From assembly GCF_001975825.1 (NCBI RefSeq), contig NZ_MTKN01000023.1, positions 1 to 60,588 of the forward strand: DNA of 60,588 bases, in the 5' to 3' direction. Shown here piece by piece: positions 18,201 through 24,859 of the stretch. Source of the DNA: [Flexibacter] sp. ATCC 35208 (lineage in GTDB: Bacteria; Bacteroidota; Bacteroidia; Chitinophagales; Chitinophagaceae). The notes under the pieces were generated by a model. The model was given only the letters and a program-made list of their open reading frames with translations. It made no database searches and was not told the DNA's origin. The position numbers and the translations under genes were made by a program. Every line of letters starts with the position of its first letter. Position 1 is the first letter of the stretch.

Positions 18201-21146
18201 ACCATATCCATATGCACCACTTCCTGTAGCATCTACTGTCAGGCTATCCAGGATCACATGGTCAGTGCCATCAAGCATGATCACACCTCTTGCAGTCGTC
18301 ACATCGGAAGAGTAATGGATAGTATTTCCATTTCCATTGAAAGTAACAGTATTCAAAGCAGATGTTCCCCTGATAGCTTCCAGGTGCAACTGCTCTTCGT
18401 AAGGACCAGATCCAGCTACGACATTGAACACTACAGGACCTGTGATACCGCAACTCAACGCATCGGCAGCTGTAGCAAAACTGGTGAAGTTGGTCGCACT
18501 TGCAGGTGCACCTTTATTAATCGTATAGGTATTTGGCGCCATAGCAGGGTTCACCGTCAGCAATAGCGGTGTGGAATACGATGTACTGCCACTACAGGTC
18601 ACTGCCACGCGATAGTATAAAGAAGTGGATGAAGTAATGATGGTATCAGGCGCTGGCAGCGCTGCTCCCAGGTTGGTAAAAGGCCCTGCTATATCCGTAG
18701 CCGTTTGCCACTGGTATGTTTGTCCACTACCCACAGAGTTGCCGGAAAGAGACAAGACCACATTCGTATTCACACATACCGGGTTTTTCCCTGATATAGT
18801 AGTACCAGCAGTTGGAGGTACTGTACACACAGGCGCCGTATATTCATATGCACCTAAGTCCGGTGTAGTATGACTACGTGCGGCGCCTGTGATGTCCAGA
18901 TCAATAGATACATATTCACCCAGGTCATCCATGACACTGCTCCTTGGCAGGAAATTGCCGGTAGCAGGATCTGCAAATACGGGGTTAGTAGATACAGATG
19001 CTTTGTCCAGACCGGATGCCACCTGCCATGCAGCAAGGGTAGCGGCCTTATACCCTATGAATGCTGTCTGTACACCGGGTGCTATAAAATAGTTATTCCT
19101 GTCTGCATCCAGGTAGGCCGGATCGGACAGGGAGTACATACAATATTTATTGCCCACACCAGTTCTGGAAACCACGACCACATTGTATTTAAAGATATTT
19201 GCTGCGGAAGCCGCATCCATGTTCACGCCATAGGTACCAGCAGTACCCGCAGGCATATTTCCATCCATCACAATGGTATTATTGTAGAACCAGGTATTGT
19301 TTGTATTCTGGATCTGCATACCCGTATTCTCGCCACGGCCATTCATATTATAGACCAGGTTATTCTCAATTCTATTCTCCAAACCAGTGAGGCTGCTTAC
19401 CCCCTGACAATTGATGGCAATCGCATTATTCAGACTGGTGAGGTCAGCACCAAATGGATTGCTGATGATATTGCGGGCGATAGAAGCCTGTGTATTCAGA
19501 TTGGCCAGATCGATCGCATAATAAAACTGTTGAGAATTAGTACGTGCAGGGCGGCTGATTTGATTACCCACTACCTGCAACTTATTGGTATATTGGGCAC
19601 TGATGCCGCCTAACCAGCCATCTAACAGCTGGTTATTGATGATCTTATTATTCCCGGCTGCATCAGTTACATTGCCACGAATAGCGATATTGTAAATACC
19701 TCCTGTAATGGTATTGCCGGTAATGGTATTGTAATCACATCTGGAATTATCTGTATCGTAAAATCCACCGCCATTGATCACAATACCCGCAAAGTAATAA
19801 GATTCAGATTGTGGACCATTGGAGATTGTACAGTTGGAGATCGTATTATAATCCGCATCATTCGTCAGTTGCACACAATACCCATATCCTGAATTGGAAG
19901 CGCTAATGGCGGTGATCTGAAGGTTATTGATCGTAATATAGTCCGCTCCGTTCAGACCGATTGTATACAGCTTATCATAATCGGAACTCACATAATCAAG
20001 GGTATTGCCATTCCCATTGATGGTGACTGTATTTGTAGCAGAGGTACCGGCAATAGGATTGATAGTTACCTGTTCATTGTAGGGACCGGAACCTGTCACC
20101 ACATCAAATACCACAGGTCCGCTAATACCACATTTCAAATAGTCAATCGCTGCGGCAAAGGTCTGGAAGTTAGTACCACCGGTAGCCTGTGCACTATTGA
20201 TGGTAAAATTGCCCTGCGGCAGTACAGGCGATAATACCTGTACGCCTGCAGTAGCTGATGCAAGACCAGAACTACTACAGGTCACTACACAACGATACCA
20301 GCTGTCAGCTGTCTGGGTCACGGTCGCAACGGGGCTGGTAGCACCGCTGATATTGGTCCATGTACTATTGTTTGTTGAAGATTGCCATTGGTAAGTAAGG
20401 CTGGAAGCGACTGAAAAGCCACTCAATCGCAGACCTACTGTTCTGGCCAAACATAAATTCGTCACATCGGTAGTGACAGTACCTGCTACTGGTGCACCTG
20501 TACAGGCAGGTGCCGCTGTATATGCAAATACGATATTCGGTCTGTAAGTCAGTGTTCCATAAGCGGTGGTATTCGTAATACCACACGCTGTTCCACTGGT
20601 ATTATCTTTATAAGTATGTTGGCCATTAAAGCTCACAGCAGAGTAAGCCAGGGCCGCATTCTTACTGCTCTTGGCAGCACCGGCTTCCCCACTGCAAATT
20701 TCTATAATGATGTTATCCACCCCATTCCAGTTGAATGGTGAGGAAAAGGTGAAGAGGTTTGTACCTACTACAGGTTGATAGTTGGCCGGGCCGTATACAT
20801 TGGTTGTACCGCTTTCCCAGCTATTAGTGGCCAGTGTGGCGGTGGTCGTGCTGCCAATACTGATGGCATAGCCTTCCAGCACCCCCACAGTGCGCAGGTC
20901 AAGAACATTAAAGCTCAATGCACTGATAGCTCCGGGTCCCATACCTGCCGCTTTCAGCTCGGCAGCTGTATACAGGTATTGTGCCCTGGTACGGTTTCCA
21001 TAGTCCTGTAATGGACAGGGATACCCCGTCTCACTATTCGTGGCGGTACCCGTACCAATACTAATATTTGTCTGGGCAACTGCCTTGTGCAGTCCCATCA
21101 GCAACAATACTATCAAACAGGTTAAAGTAGTATACCTTCTCATCAT
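12285..21146 (-). CDS. 2953-aa modular surface protein with three beta-helix modules and T9SS type B domain
   Basis: A very large secreted protein. After a signal peptide (ending HKAVAQ) and an N-terminal beta-sandwich to about residue 210, there are three long modules, each an Ig-like segment (SLTYQWQSSTNN; GQTYQWQTATD; TQTFQWQMAKTA) followed by a parallel beta-helix region that starts with a NFQTF / LxCGIxGPV motif (about residues 309, 867 and 1430) and ends TPDLGAYEY or its variant. Residues about 2060-2500 are an IgGFc-binding-like region closely matching the 1325-aa neighbour, then one or two PKD-like modules (WQWNFGNGAVDSIQSP), a fibronectin-like stretch and the type B sorting domain (IPNAFTPNGDAVNDVL, GWDGNYNGKPQPSGVYMY). 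Beta-helix repeats commonly bind or cleave polysaccharides; no lyase motif was recognised, so binding is the safer inference. Confidence 0.9.
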   Translation of the reverse strand: MMRRYTTLTCLIVLLLMGLHKAVAQTNISIGTGTATNSETGYPCPLQDYGNRTRAQYLYTAAELKAAGMGPGAISALSFNVLDLRTVGVLEGYAISIGSTTTATLATNSWESGTTNVYGPANYQPVVGTNLFTFSSPFNWNGVDNIIIEICSGEAGAAKSSKNAALAYSAVSFNGQHTYKDNTSGTACGITNTTAYGTLTYRPNIVFAYTAAPACTGAPVAGTVTTDVTNLCLARTVGLRLSGFSVASSLTYQWQSSTNNSTWTNISGATSPVATVTQTADSWYRCVVTCSSSGLASATAGVQVLSPVLPQGNFTINSAQATGGTNFQTFAAAIDYLKCGISGPVVFDVVTGSGPYNEQVTINPIAGTSATNTVTINGNGNTLDYVSSDYDKLYTIGLNGADYITINNLQITAISASNSGYGYCVQLTNDADYNTISNCTISNGPQSESYYFAGIVINGGGFYDTDNSRCDYNTITGNTITGGIYNIAIRGNVTDAAGNNKIINNQLLDGWLGGISAQYTNKLQVVGNQISRPARTNSQQFYYAIDLANLNTQASIARNIISNPFGADLTSLNNAIAINCQGVSSLTGLENRIENNLVYNMNGRGENTGMQIQNTNNTWFYNNTIVMDGNMPAGTAGTYGVNMDAASAANIFKYNVVVVSRTGVGNKYCMYSLSDPAYLDADRNNYFIAPGVQTAFIGYKAATLAAWQVASGLDKASVSTNPVFADPATGNFLPRSSVMDDLGEYVSIDLDITGAARSHTTPDLGAYEYTAPVCTVPPTAGTTISGKNPVCVNTNVVLSLSGNSVGSGQTYQWQTATDIAGPFTNLGAALPAPDTIITSSTSLYYRVAVTCSGSTSYSTPLLLTVNPAMAPNTYTINKGAPASATNFTSFATAADALSCGITGPVVFNVVAGSGPYEEQLHLEAIRGTSALNTVTFNGNGNTIHYSSDVTTARGVIMLDGTDHVILDSLTVDATGSGAYGYGVQLIHDADSNVIRRCNIVIAEPLNGTDFIGVVINNGGEEWGEYPGSFADGNLVERCVIAGGVRGIQVMADKGLSFNNRIVNNDIKDFYSYGVMTMNTDQTTISGNRFSRPNSNYQIYFVGISAGGQSRMVINGNVFTNPFGNDLTSGAGFTAVELNDNRDNTTGGVSTVSNNVVYGINGEGIATAFSNAFSDNVNYYHNTVDFSTTNNGSLYGFNHVGDVSNVQMLNNSISIKGTGTGEKYAMYLGNSTSQFVINNNNYFVSGANAFIGYYSNNGVATFADWQAVSGQDAKSINIDPVYADLAGGNLTPIISPFDNAGASVGVTTDISGKPRNINTPDIGAYEITIPACTAPPLAGTAVVDPAASICLGDSIKLSLTGNSTGGTQTFQWQMAKTAAGPWTNIGNPLYVAELQTKLTFENYFRCAVACGGDTAYSTVANVNMNAAFAAGDYTINPAAPVSATNFQTFSSAVAALECGIDGPVNFHASPATYNEQMYMHPVPGAGPDSRISFYGETGTILTYTAANDDDNYVVKLDSASYITFNGLTIQPGNKNYGNGVVFTGTASYDSILNCKITMPATTSSGTTTSGVYGNSFRGHHNVIKGNTIQNGTNGVYLNGYGERDMLHGYVVDSNKISGVYRYGLVFYYMDSVQAKKNTIDFTGTLYSKPYGIYLRYADTGCVISHNTVTINNTSAGVYGMYIYYCFANSANPNTIEANTIIAGTGNTGSLYGIYKGYGDFTNLLNNVVSINTTNATVYGLYVKGDENSSYYNNTIANFSTATGTANAAAYMAHDDNSRTVGYNNIFYHGGGNVALTVSDKDNENIDYNLLYSTGSVLATTAGVNYNTLPAWMSASGLDEHSLVYKPAFVSNTDLHPNVANADVWALQGRGVQVLGNNHDFNDSARAETFATGVPDLGAFEFTPTSEPAALTAIPATPAVGGTQVFMMGSDTVAHVTWNASAAAPSAVTMRRYTGTIPPNLPADAEYMYFYTKIESSQSALYTYDLKQHYMDPWQGTVRNQSLLKLGRTNAAGKWISSGDTSFVHDQENYIAAHDLHYIDKFTGLVDSTDAVVPVLLPAADSSNMGTRFWVGYGHNWDFESVNSQDMVIYLSADQAANVTLRVNGTSFVKHYSLTAHAVVATDPIPKSGLDDARLLTEGIYDRGICIESDVPVVAYAHIYDGSNSGATMLLPVGTYGYEYLSLNYTQHYDMYSHSWLNVVADQPNTVVEITPSAPTWSGHPANVPFTVTLGRGQVLQLMGAMINGQNGFDLTGTRIRSVSNSQGKCYPIAVFSGSSRASVGCSADGTGGNGDNFIQQCFPSQAWGKRYLTAPTSTDDDATVLMQNVYRVLVKDPATVVKLNGKQLTGLINGRYYQYTSLTADYIEANQPVMVAEYMASRRYCSNTAGYGDPEMIYLSPIEQGIKQVGFYRNTETEIMSNYLTLVIPDNGVKSLKIDGTGNFDYTYKHPNLSGYTVVVKRWEAGKAQALASSDSAFTGITYGLGDDESYGYNAGTLVKVLNTRAGITNVYGDTTQTSAYTCPNTPFLISFTSTTRPQQITWQVSQVRYITPAADIVQQNPVPVDSFTANGRKYYTFVPDQQFTISKSGMYYIPVIMNDVSFEGCDNNKIDYIPATVIAAPNVSFTYDFNGCVSDTVHFTGNGVTSNGVAIRKWQWNFGNGAVDSIQSPQYQYTAGGDYTATLQLIAVDGCVADTAATIEVKGPAAAILVKDSLATCIGTNESFAVQSPAADVVYNWYDAAGTLIYTGSTLTISNAQASAVYYLETIKDGCYNTTRTKAVLTVLPQLTAPIAMVDSAGVSVLRFSWAAVPNATGYEVSTDGLNWIIPTGTLSHTITGLQPSQEVTLHVRALGCETVEGNAVTGSTLVDGIYIPNAFTPNGDAVNDVLKVYGAIIHDMHLMIFDQWGEKLFETDDQQRGWDGNYNGKPQPSGVYMYVCRMHLIDGSTVEKKGVINLIR
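15455..20520 (-). repeat. Three tandem Ig-plus-beta-helix modules inside the 2953-aa gene
   Basis: Three coding repeats of about 560 codons each occupy roughly 20520-18850, 18850-17175 and 17175-15455. Shared landmarks in each are a GNYTIN/TYTIN/DYTIN start, the NFxxF and L-x-CGI-x-GP core, a central run of asparagine-rich rungs with NNxI or NNTI turns, and a PDxGAxE end. The first two are most alike; the third has diverged and lost the GSGPY stretch. Confidence 0.8.
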
Positions 21147-21174
21147 CTTTGGAGAATTTTCGGAAATGAATGAA

Positions 21175-22473
21175 TTAATACCAGGTTATCCATGTCTTAC
21201 CATCTTTGGCACTCACCATATCATAGGAGGTTGAAGTGGTTTGTACGAGGTAATAGCCATTGGTATCGGCAAATAGTGTTCGGGCAGCAGTTACAGCTGT
21301 TTCTCCATCAGGAGCAGTACCGAAAAAACCGTAATAAGTAAACTTAATACGACCATCATCTGTGAAAGTGGGCGCCTTGAATGCAGGGGCATAAGACAGT
21401 GTCGCACCATCCGACTCAAGGGTTACAAAACCCAGCAGGTCATAACTGCCGCCGCCATATTTAGGATAGAAGATCAGGAAGTAATAGTTTGGCAATGCCG
21501 CAAAGTCTAAACCGTCATTCACCCCATTCACATGGAAACCTGTATAATTTGAAGAATAACTACCGGTAGCCACGATGGCGTCGTACCATTTTTTAGGCAG
21601 CGTTTTGTCCACTACCAGTGGTTTGGCCGTTTCGGCAATCGTAGCAGCTGTACCATTCACTGTAAGGGATAACGTCGTATTGGCAGCATTGAATTTCACA
21701 TTGTCGAAACCAGTGATCACCATATCTCCTACTGTGATAGCGGGATAAAAAGCGATACCACCCGGCGTAGGATAAAAACCTATATTTACTGAATGTGAGG
21801 CTCCTGCTGCATCGATCCAGTTCACGATTGCATTGCGGGAAGAAAAGTTGATGGTAAAATCAAATGCCTGCTCACCTATGGTCAGGCGTTTGAAATACGT
21901 GAGGAATTTGGAGATGCTGTCTATATCATTCTTCTGTGGTGTACCAAGATATGCGGCTTCCTCTGCGGCTGTTGCTGCTACAAGAAATGCCTTGCTTTCA
22001 TGATAACGACCTGTGAGCTGAATAGTATCTGCACGAATGCCATCCAGTATAAATTCAAAATCAGAATACAATCCTTCGCCATATACACCACCATTCACAG
22101 CCCCATCCGGATCAGCCAGTTCATGCAGATAGGAATAAGTGTCAAACAGCAAACAGGTTTGCTGCAGGGCCTTGAGCCGATAACTGCTTTCCTTCAGGGT
22201 TACGGAAGAAACAGCATCAAAATCAGCTAACATTTTCACCCTGTTGGAATCGTTGAACTGCATGTAAAATGAATATGTACCACCATCCATGCCGGCAGGT
22301 GCAATGATCATTTTCCAACCATGTGTAGCACTGGTCAGCATGCTCTGATAGCGGGCCAGCGTGTCATTGAGACGGTTGTCGGGGGAATTCCCAAATACAT
22401 CATCTTCTGCTTTATGACAGGCGCTCAACGCAGAGATGATTAAACATATATAGAGTAAAGATTTGCGCATCAT
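21175..22473 (-). CDS. DUF4302-like surface lipoprotein
   Basis: The 432-aa product has a lipoprotein signal (SLLYICLIISALSAC) followed by ARYQSMLTSATHGWKMIIAP, TYSFYMQFNDSNRVKMLADF and VTLKESSYRLKALQQTCLLF, a pattern that I associate with DUF4302 lipoproteins of Bacteroidota SusCD loci. Their biochemical role is unknown; as lipoproteins encoded with a SusC/SusD pair they are thought to sit on the outer-membrane surface. It lies 12 bases after the HExxH lipoprotein gene and 28 before the 2953-aa gene, so it bridges the importer half and the T9SS half of the operon. The assignment rests on recalled family features; a profile search would settle it. Confidence 0.72.
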   Translation of the reverse strand: MMRKSLLYICLIISALSACHKAEDDVFGNSPDNRLNDTLARYQSMLTSATHGWKMIIAPAGMDGGTYSFYMQFNDSNRVKMLADFDAVSSVTLKESSYRLKALQQTCLLFDTYSYLHELADPDGAVNGGVYGEGLYSDFEFILDGIRADTIQLTGRYHESKAFLVAATAAEEAAYLGTPQKNDIDSISKFLTYFKRLTIGEQAFDFTINFSSRNAIVNWIDAAGASHSVNIGFYPTPGGIAFYPAITVGDMVITGFDNVKFNAANTTLSLTVNGTAATIAETAKPLVVDKTLPKKWYDAIVATGSYSSNYTGFHVNGVNDGLDFAALPNYYFLIFYPKYGGGSYDLLGFVTLESDGATLSYAPAFKAPTFTDDGRIKFTYYGFFGTAPDGETAVTAARTLFADTNGYYLVQTTSTSYDMVSAKDGKTWITWY

Positions 22474-22485
22474 AGTTGGTTCGGT

Positions 22486-23394
22486 TTAATAGAGTAGTTG
22501 CTCCACTGCGGTACGGGTCCTTGTTTGCAGACTATAGAAATCCATGTTCCATGCTGATTTGAAATAATTCACTACAGCGGTTTCTTTGGCCCTGAGCGCA
22601 GCCTGCGCCTGTGCCTGTGTCATGCCGGATGTAGTGGTACCTTCAGGAATGCTGTTCACCAGATTATCAAAACCAGCCTTTCCATTCACCAGCATCAGGG
22701 AAATGGTTTCTACAAAATCATCGTCATAGCCAGACATGGCATAGGCGGAGATAAATCCTTCCCTGTTCGCATCCGCATCGGAAACGTTGTTCCAGTTGGA
22801 GGTATAATGGCCGGTAGAGATATCTTTCCACGTAGCCGGATAGAGAATGTTCTGGTGCAGGATATGTCCGAATTCGTGTTCTATTACATGAAAGATCTGC
22901 TTCACATTTTCTGAGTCACTGGGCTGATAGCCATCGCTTTCTTTTGTGCGGAAGTTGTTGATATTGTACAGTACGATCTTCCTTCCTCCTTCGGCTGTAC
23001 CCAGCGTAACCGTACCACTCTCCGTATTCCAGCTGGCGCTACCACAAAGGATGATAAACTTGGGGCTGTAGCGGATAAAGAAGGTAGATCCGGCTTCGGC
23101 CACATAGGTATCTATCCACACTTTCTTCACGGCTTCCATAGAAGGGATCACCATACTCTCATCGGGTGGTACCAGTGTCTTGTCCAGTTCAAATTCGAAC
23201 TGATCCCATTTGTACCGCACTTCTATGTTGTAGGGCACGACCAGGGTATCGTACAACCATGTGTCCAGCTGTGTTTGTGTCCAGGTATCTCCACCCAGAC
23301 CTGATATATCTTCTATACCACTCAGGTCATCTTTTTTAGAGCAGGCAGCCAGTAGTAAAATGGCCAGCAACCAGCAATATGTTTTATGTTGCAT
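22486..23394 (-). CDS. Substrate import-associated zinc metallohydrolase lipoprotein (HExxH)
   Basis: This 302-aa lipoprotein (MQHKTYCWLLAILLLAAC, then SKKDD) carries VIEHEFGHILHQ around residue 173, the HExxH zinc site of gluzincin-like peptidases. Upstream are EVRYKWDQFEFELDKTLVPP and KKVWIDTYVAEAG, typical of the family of HExxH lipoproteins found beside SusC/SusD pairs (TIGR04549; Peptidase_Mx-like). Members are presumed to cut a protein or peptide substrate at the cell surface before import, though direct biochemistry is scarce. It lies 11 bases behind SusD, in translational-coupling distance, which ties it to that importer. The third zinc ligand cannot be assigned with certainty; a glutamate in DDDFVETISLML, about 65 residues downstream, is a candidate. 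Confidence 0.85.
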   Translation of the reverse strand: MQHKTYCWLLAILLLAACSKKDDLSGIEDISGLGGDTWTQTQLDTWLYDTLVVPYNIEVRYKWDQFEFELDKTLVPPDESMVIPSMEAVKKVWIDTYVAEAGSTFFIRYSPKFIILCGSASWNTESGTVTLGTAEGGRKIVLYNINNFRTKESDGYQPSDSENVKQIFHVIEHEFGHILHQNILYPATWKDISTGHYTSNWNNVSDADANREGFISAYAMSGYDDDFVETISLMLVNGKAGFDNLVNSIPEGTTTSGMTQAQAQAALRAKETAVVNYFKSAWNMDFYSLQTRTRTAVEQLLY

Positions 23395-23405
23395 GTATCG
23401 TTGTA

Positions 23406-24848
23406 TTATCTAGGATTAAGTGCAATACCGGATGTTTTGGCAGATGCCGGTATCTGTAATACCCGGCGCAGGTCATCGGCGGCCAGTGTCATTGTTTCGC
23501 CTGTGATGGTTGTATGGGTCACAGGTATATTGTATCGCATCAGGTCAAACCAGCGCATACCTTCCTGTATATATTCCACGCGCTTAAAGTCGATCACACC
23601 ATTGATCAGGGCATCCTGATTGCTGGTCACACCATAATAGGAGCGCAGGTCAGCTACTGCAATGCCGTAGGTAGTTGCATCATAATTCACGATGCGCTTG
23701 CTGGCATAGAGGTTCAGGTCTGCCAGTGCAGCGGTGTTATTACCGAGGTAAGCATTCGCTTCTGCCCTGTTGAACAATACTTCTTCAGTGGTGAACAATG
23801 GCACCATTACATAAGGCTGACCAATTGTGGCATTCACAGATTCCTTCACGAAGTATTCCGTCATCTTTGGCACCAGGTAATTGTAAGAGCCGGAGGTATA
23901 GATGGGAAAGCACCAGCTGCCACCCGTTACATTCCCGCCCAGCATTTCCTGGTACTTGGTATAGTTCATGCCGAAACGGTAAGAGTAATAATACCTGCCA
24001 TACAGTGAAGGCGTTTCTACCAGTAGCAGATTAGCTTTTTCGGAGGAGTTGCTGTAGATATTGAAAAGCTCTGCAGGTGTCATGTATATATATTCTGTAT
24101 TCCACTGACGCATGTTATCTGCGAGGTCGCCATTAGGGAATACTTTAGCAGCATATTCAATTACCTTCTGGTAATCCTTTTTATAGAGATAAAAGCGTGT
24201 AGCAAATGCATAGGCGGCGGCCTGGTTAAAATGATAGCGTGGTACATTGTACCTGTCATCACGAATCAACGGTAGCCCTGCCAGCAGATCTTTTTCTATT
24301 TGTTCGTACACATATGCAACTGTCTTGCGTTCATATTGTTTCATCACCACATCTTCCGGTTCTGTTACGTACGGAATACCCGCATCGGTAGCGGCAGTTG
24401 TGGCATCATATGCTTTGGAGAAAAAGGTGACCAGCATGAAATGTGCATATGCACGGCATACCAATGCTTCACCCTTCTGGCGGCTATAGGCTGCGGAGTC
24501 TTTGGCATTGTTACAGGCTACCAGTGCATTGTTAGCAGCGGCAATGGCAGTGTAAGCAGCGCGCCAGTAAGCCTCCGGAGAATCATCTTCCGTACTGGCC
24601 ACATCCTGGAAATAATAGGAATCACGATTCGGTTTCTCGTCTGTACCGGTTCCTTTGTCCGCTACATTGTCCGACATAGATTCACAGAAGGTCATGTAGT
24701 TGGATTGTGGATAAGCCGTACCGAGCAGCTGACTTACCTTTTCAGGTGTATCCAGCGATGTCCATGTGCTATCAGGAGCCTTGTCCAGAAACTTGTTACA
24801 ACCGGCCAGCAATACAGGCACCACGGCTATTAATATATACTTGCGCAT
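23406..24848 (-). CDS. SusD/RagB family nutrient-binding lipoprotein (long operon)
   Basis: 480 aa, lipoprotein signal MRKYILIAVVPVLLAGC followed by NKFLDKAPDSTW, the standard SusD opening. TPR-like helices follow (YWRAAYTAIAAANNALVACN, ALVCRAYAHFMLVTFFSKAY, YNVPRYHFNQAAAYAFATRF), and the C-terminus has the RagB/SusD signature VIDFKRVEYIQEGMRWFDLM. SusD caps its SusC barrel and captures the substrate. Because the partners include a protease-like lipoprotein rather than glycosidases, the ligand may be a peptide or protein, which is inference. Confidence 0.93.
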   Translation of the reverse strand: MRKYILIAVVPVLLAGCNKFLDKAPDSTWTSLDTPEKVSQLLGTAYPQSNYMTFCESMSDNVADKGTGTDEKPNRDSYYFQDVASTEDDSPEAYWRAAYTAIAAANNALVACNNAKDSAAYSRQKGEALVCRAYAHFMLVTFFSKAYDATTAATDAGIPYVTEPEDVVMKQYERKTVAYVYEQIEKDLLAGLPLIRDDRYNVPRYHFNQAAAYAFATRFYLYKKDYQKVIEYAAKVFPNGDLADNMRQWNTEYIYMTPAELFNIYSNSSEKANLLLVETPSLYGRYYYSYRFGMNYTKYQEMLGGNVTGGSWCFPIYTSGSYNYLVPKMTEYFVKESVNATIGQPYVMVPLFTTEEVLFNRAEANAYLGNNTAALADLNLYASKRIVNYDATTYGIAVADLRSYYGVTSNQDALINGVIDFKRVEYIQEGMRWFDLMRYNIPVTHTTITGETMTLAADDLRRVLQIPASAKTSGIALNPR

Positions 24849-24859
24849 AATGTCTTTTT

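Noticed and set aside
18870..19613. A 247-codon open frame antisense to the 2953-aa gene
   Set aside because: It lies wholly inside a strongly coding minus-strand gene, its translation is rich in Cys, His and Ile with no motif, and similar shadows occur all along this repetitive gene.
8302..21146. Many short repeats that could suggest a CRISPR or VNTR array
   Set aside because: The repeats are in-frame protein modules (PKD, Ig, beta-helix) with diverged DNA sequence, not identical repeats with unique spacers.
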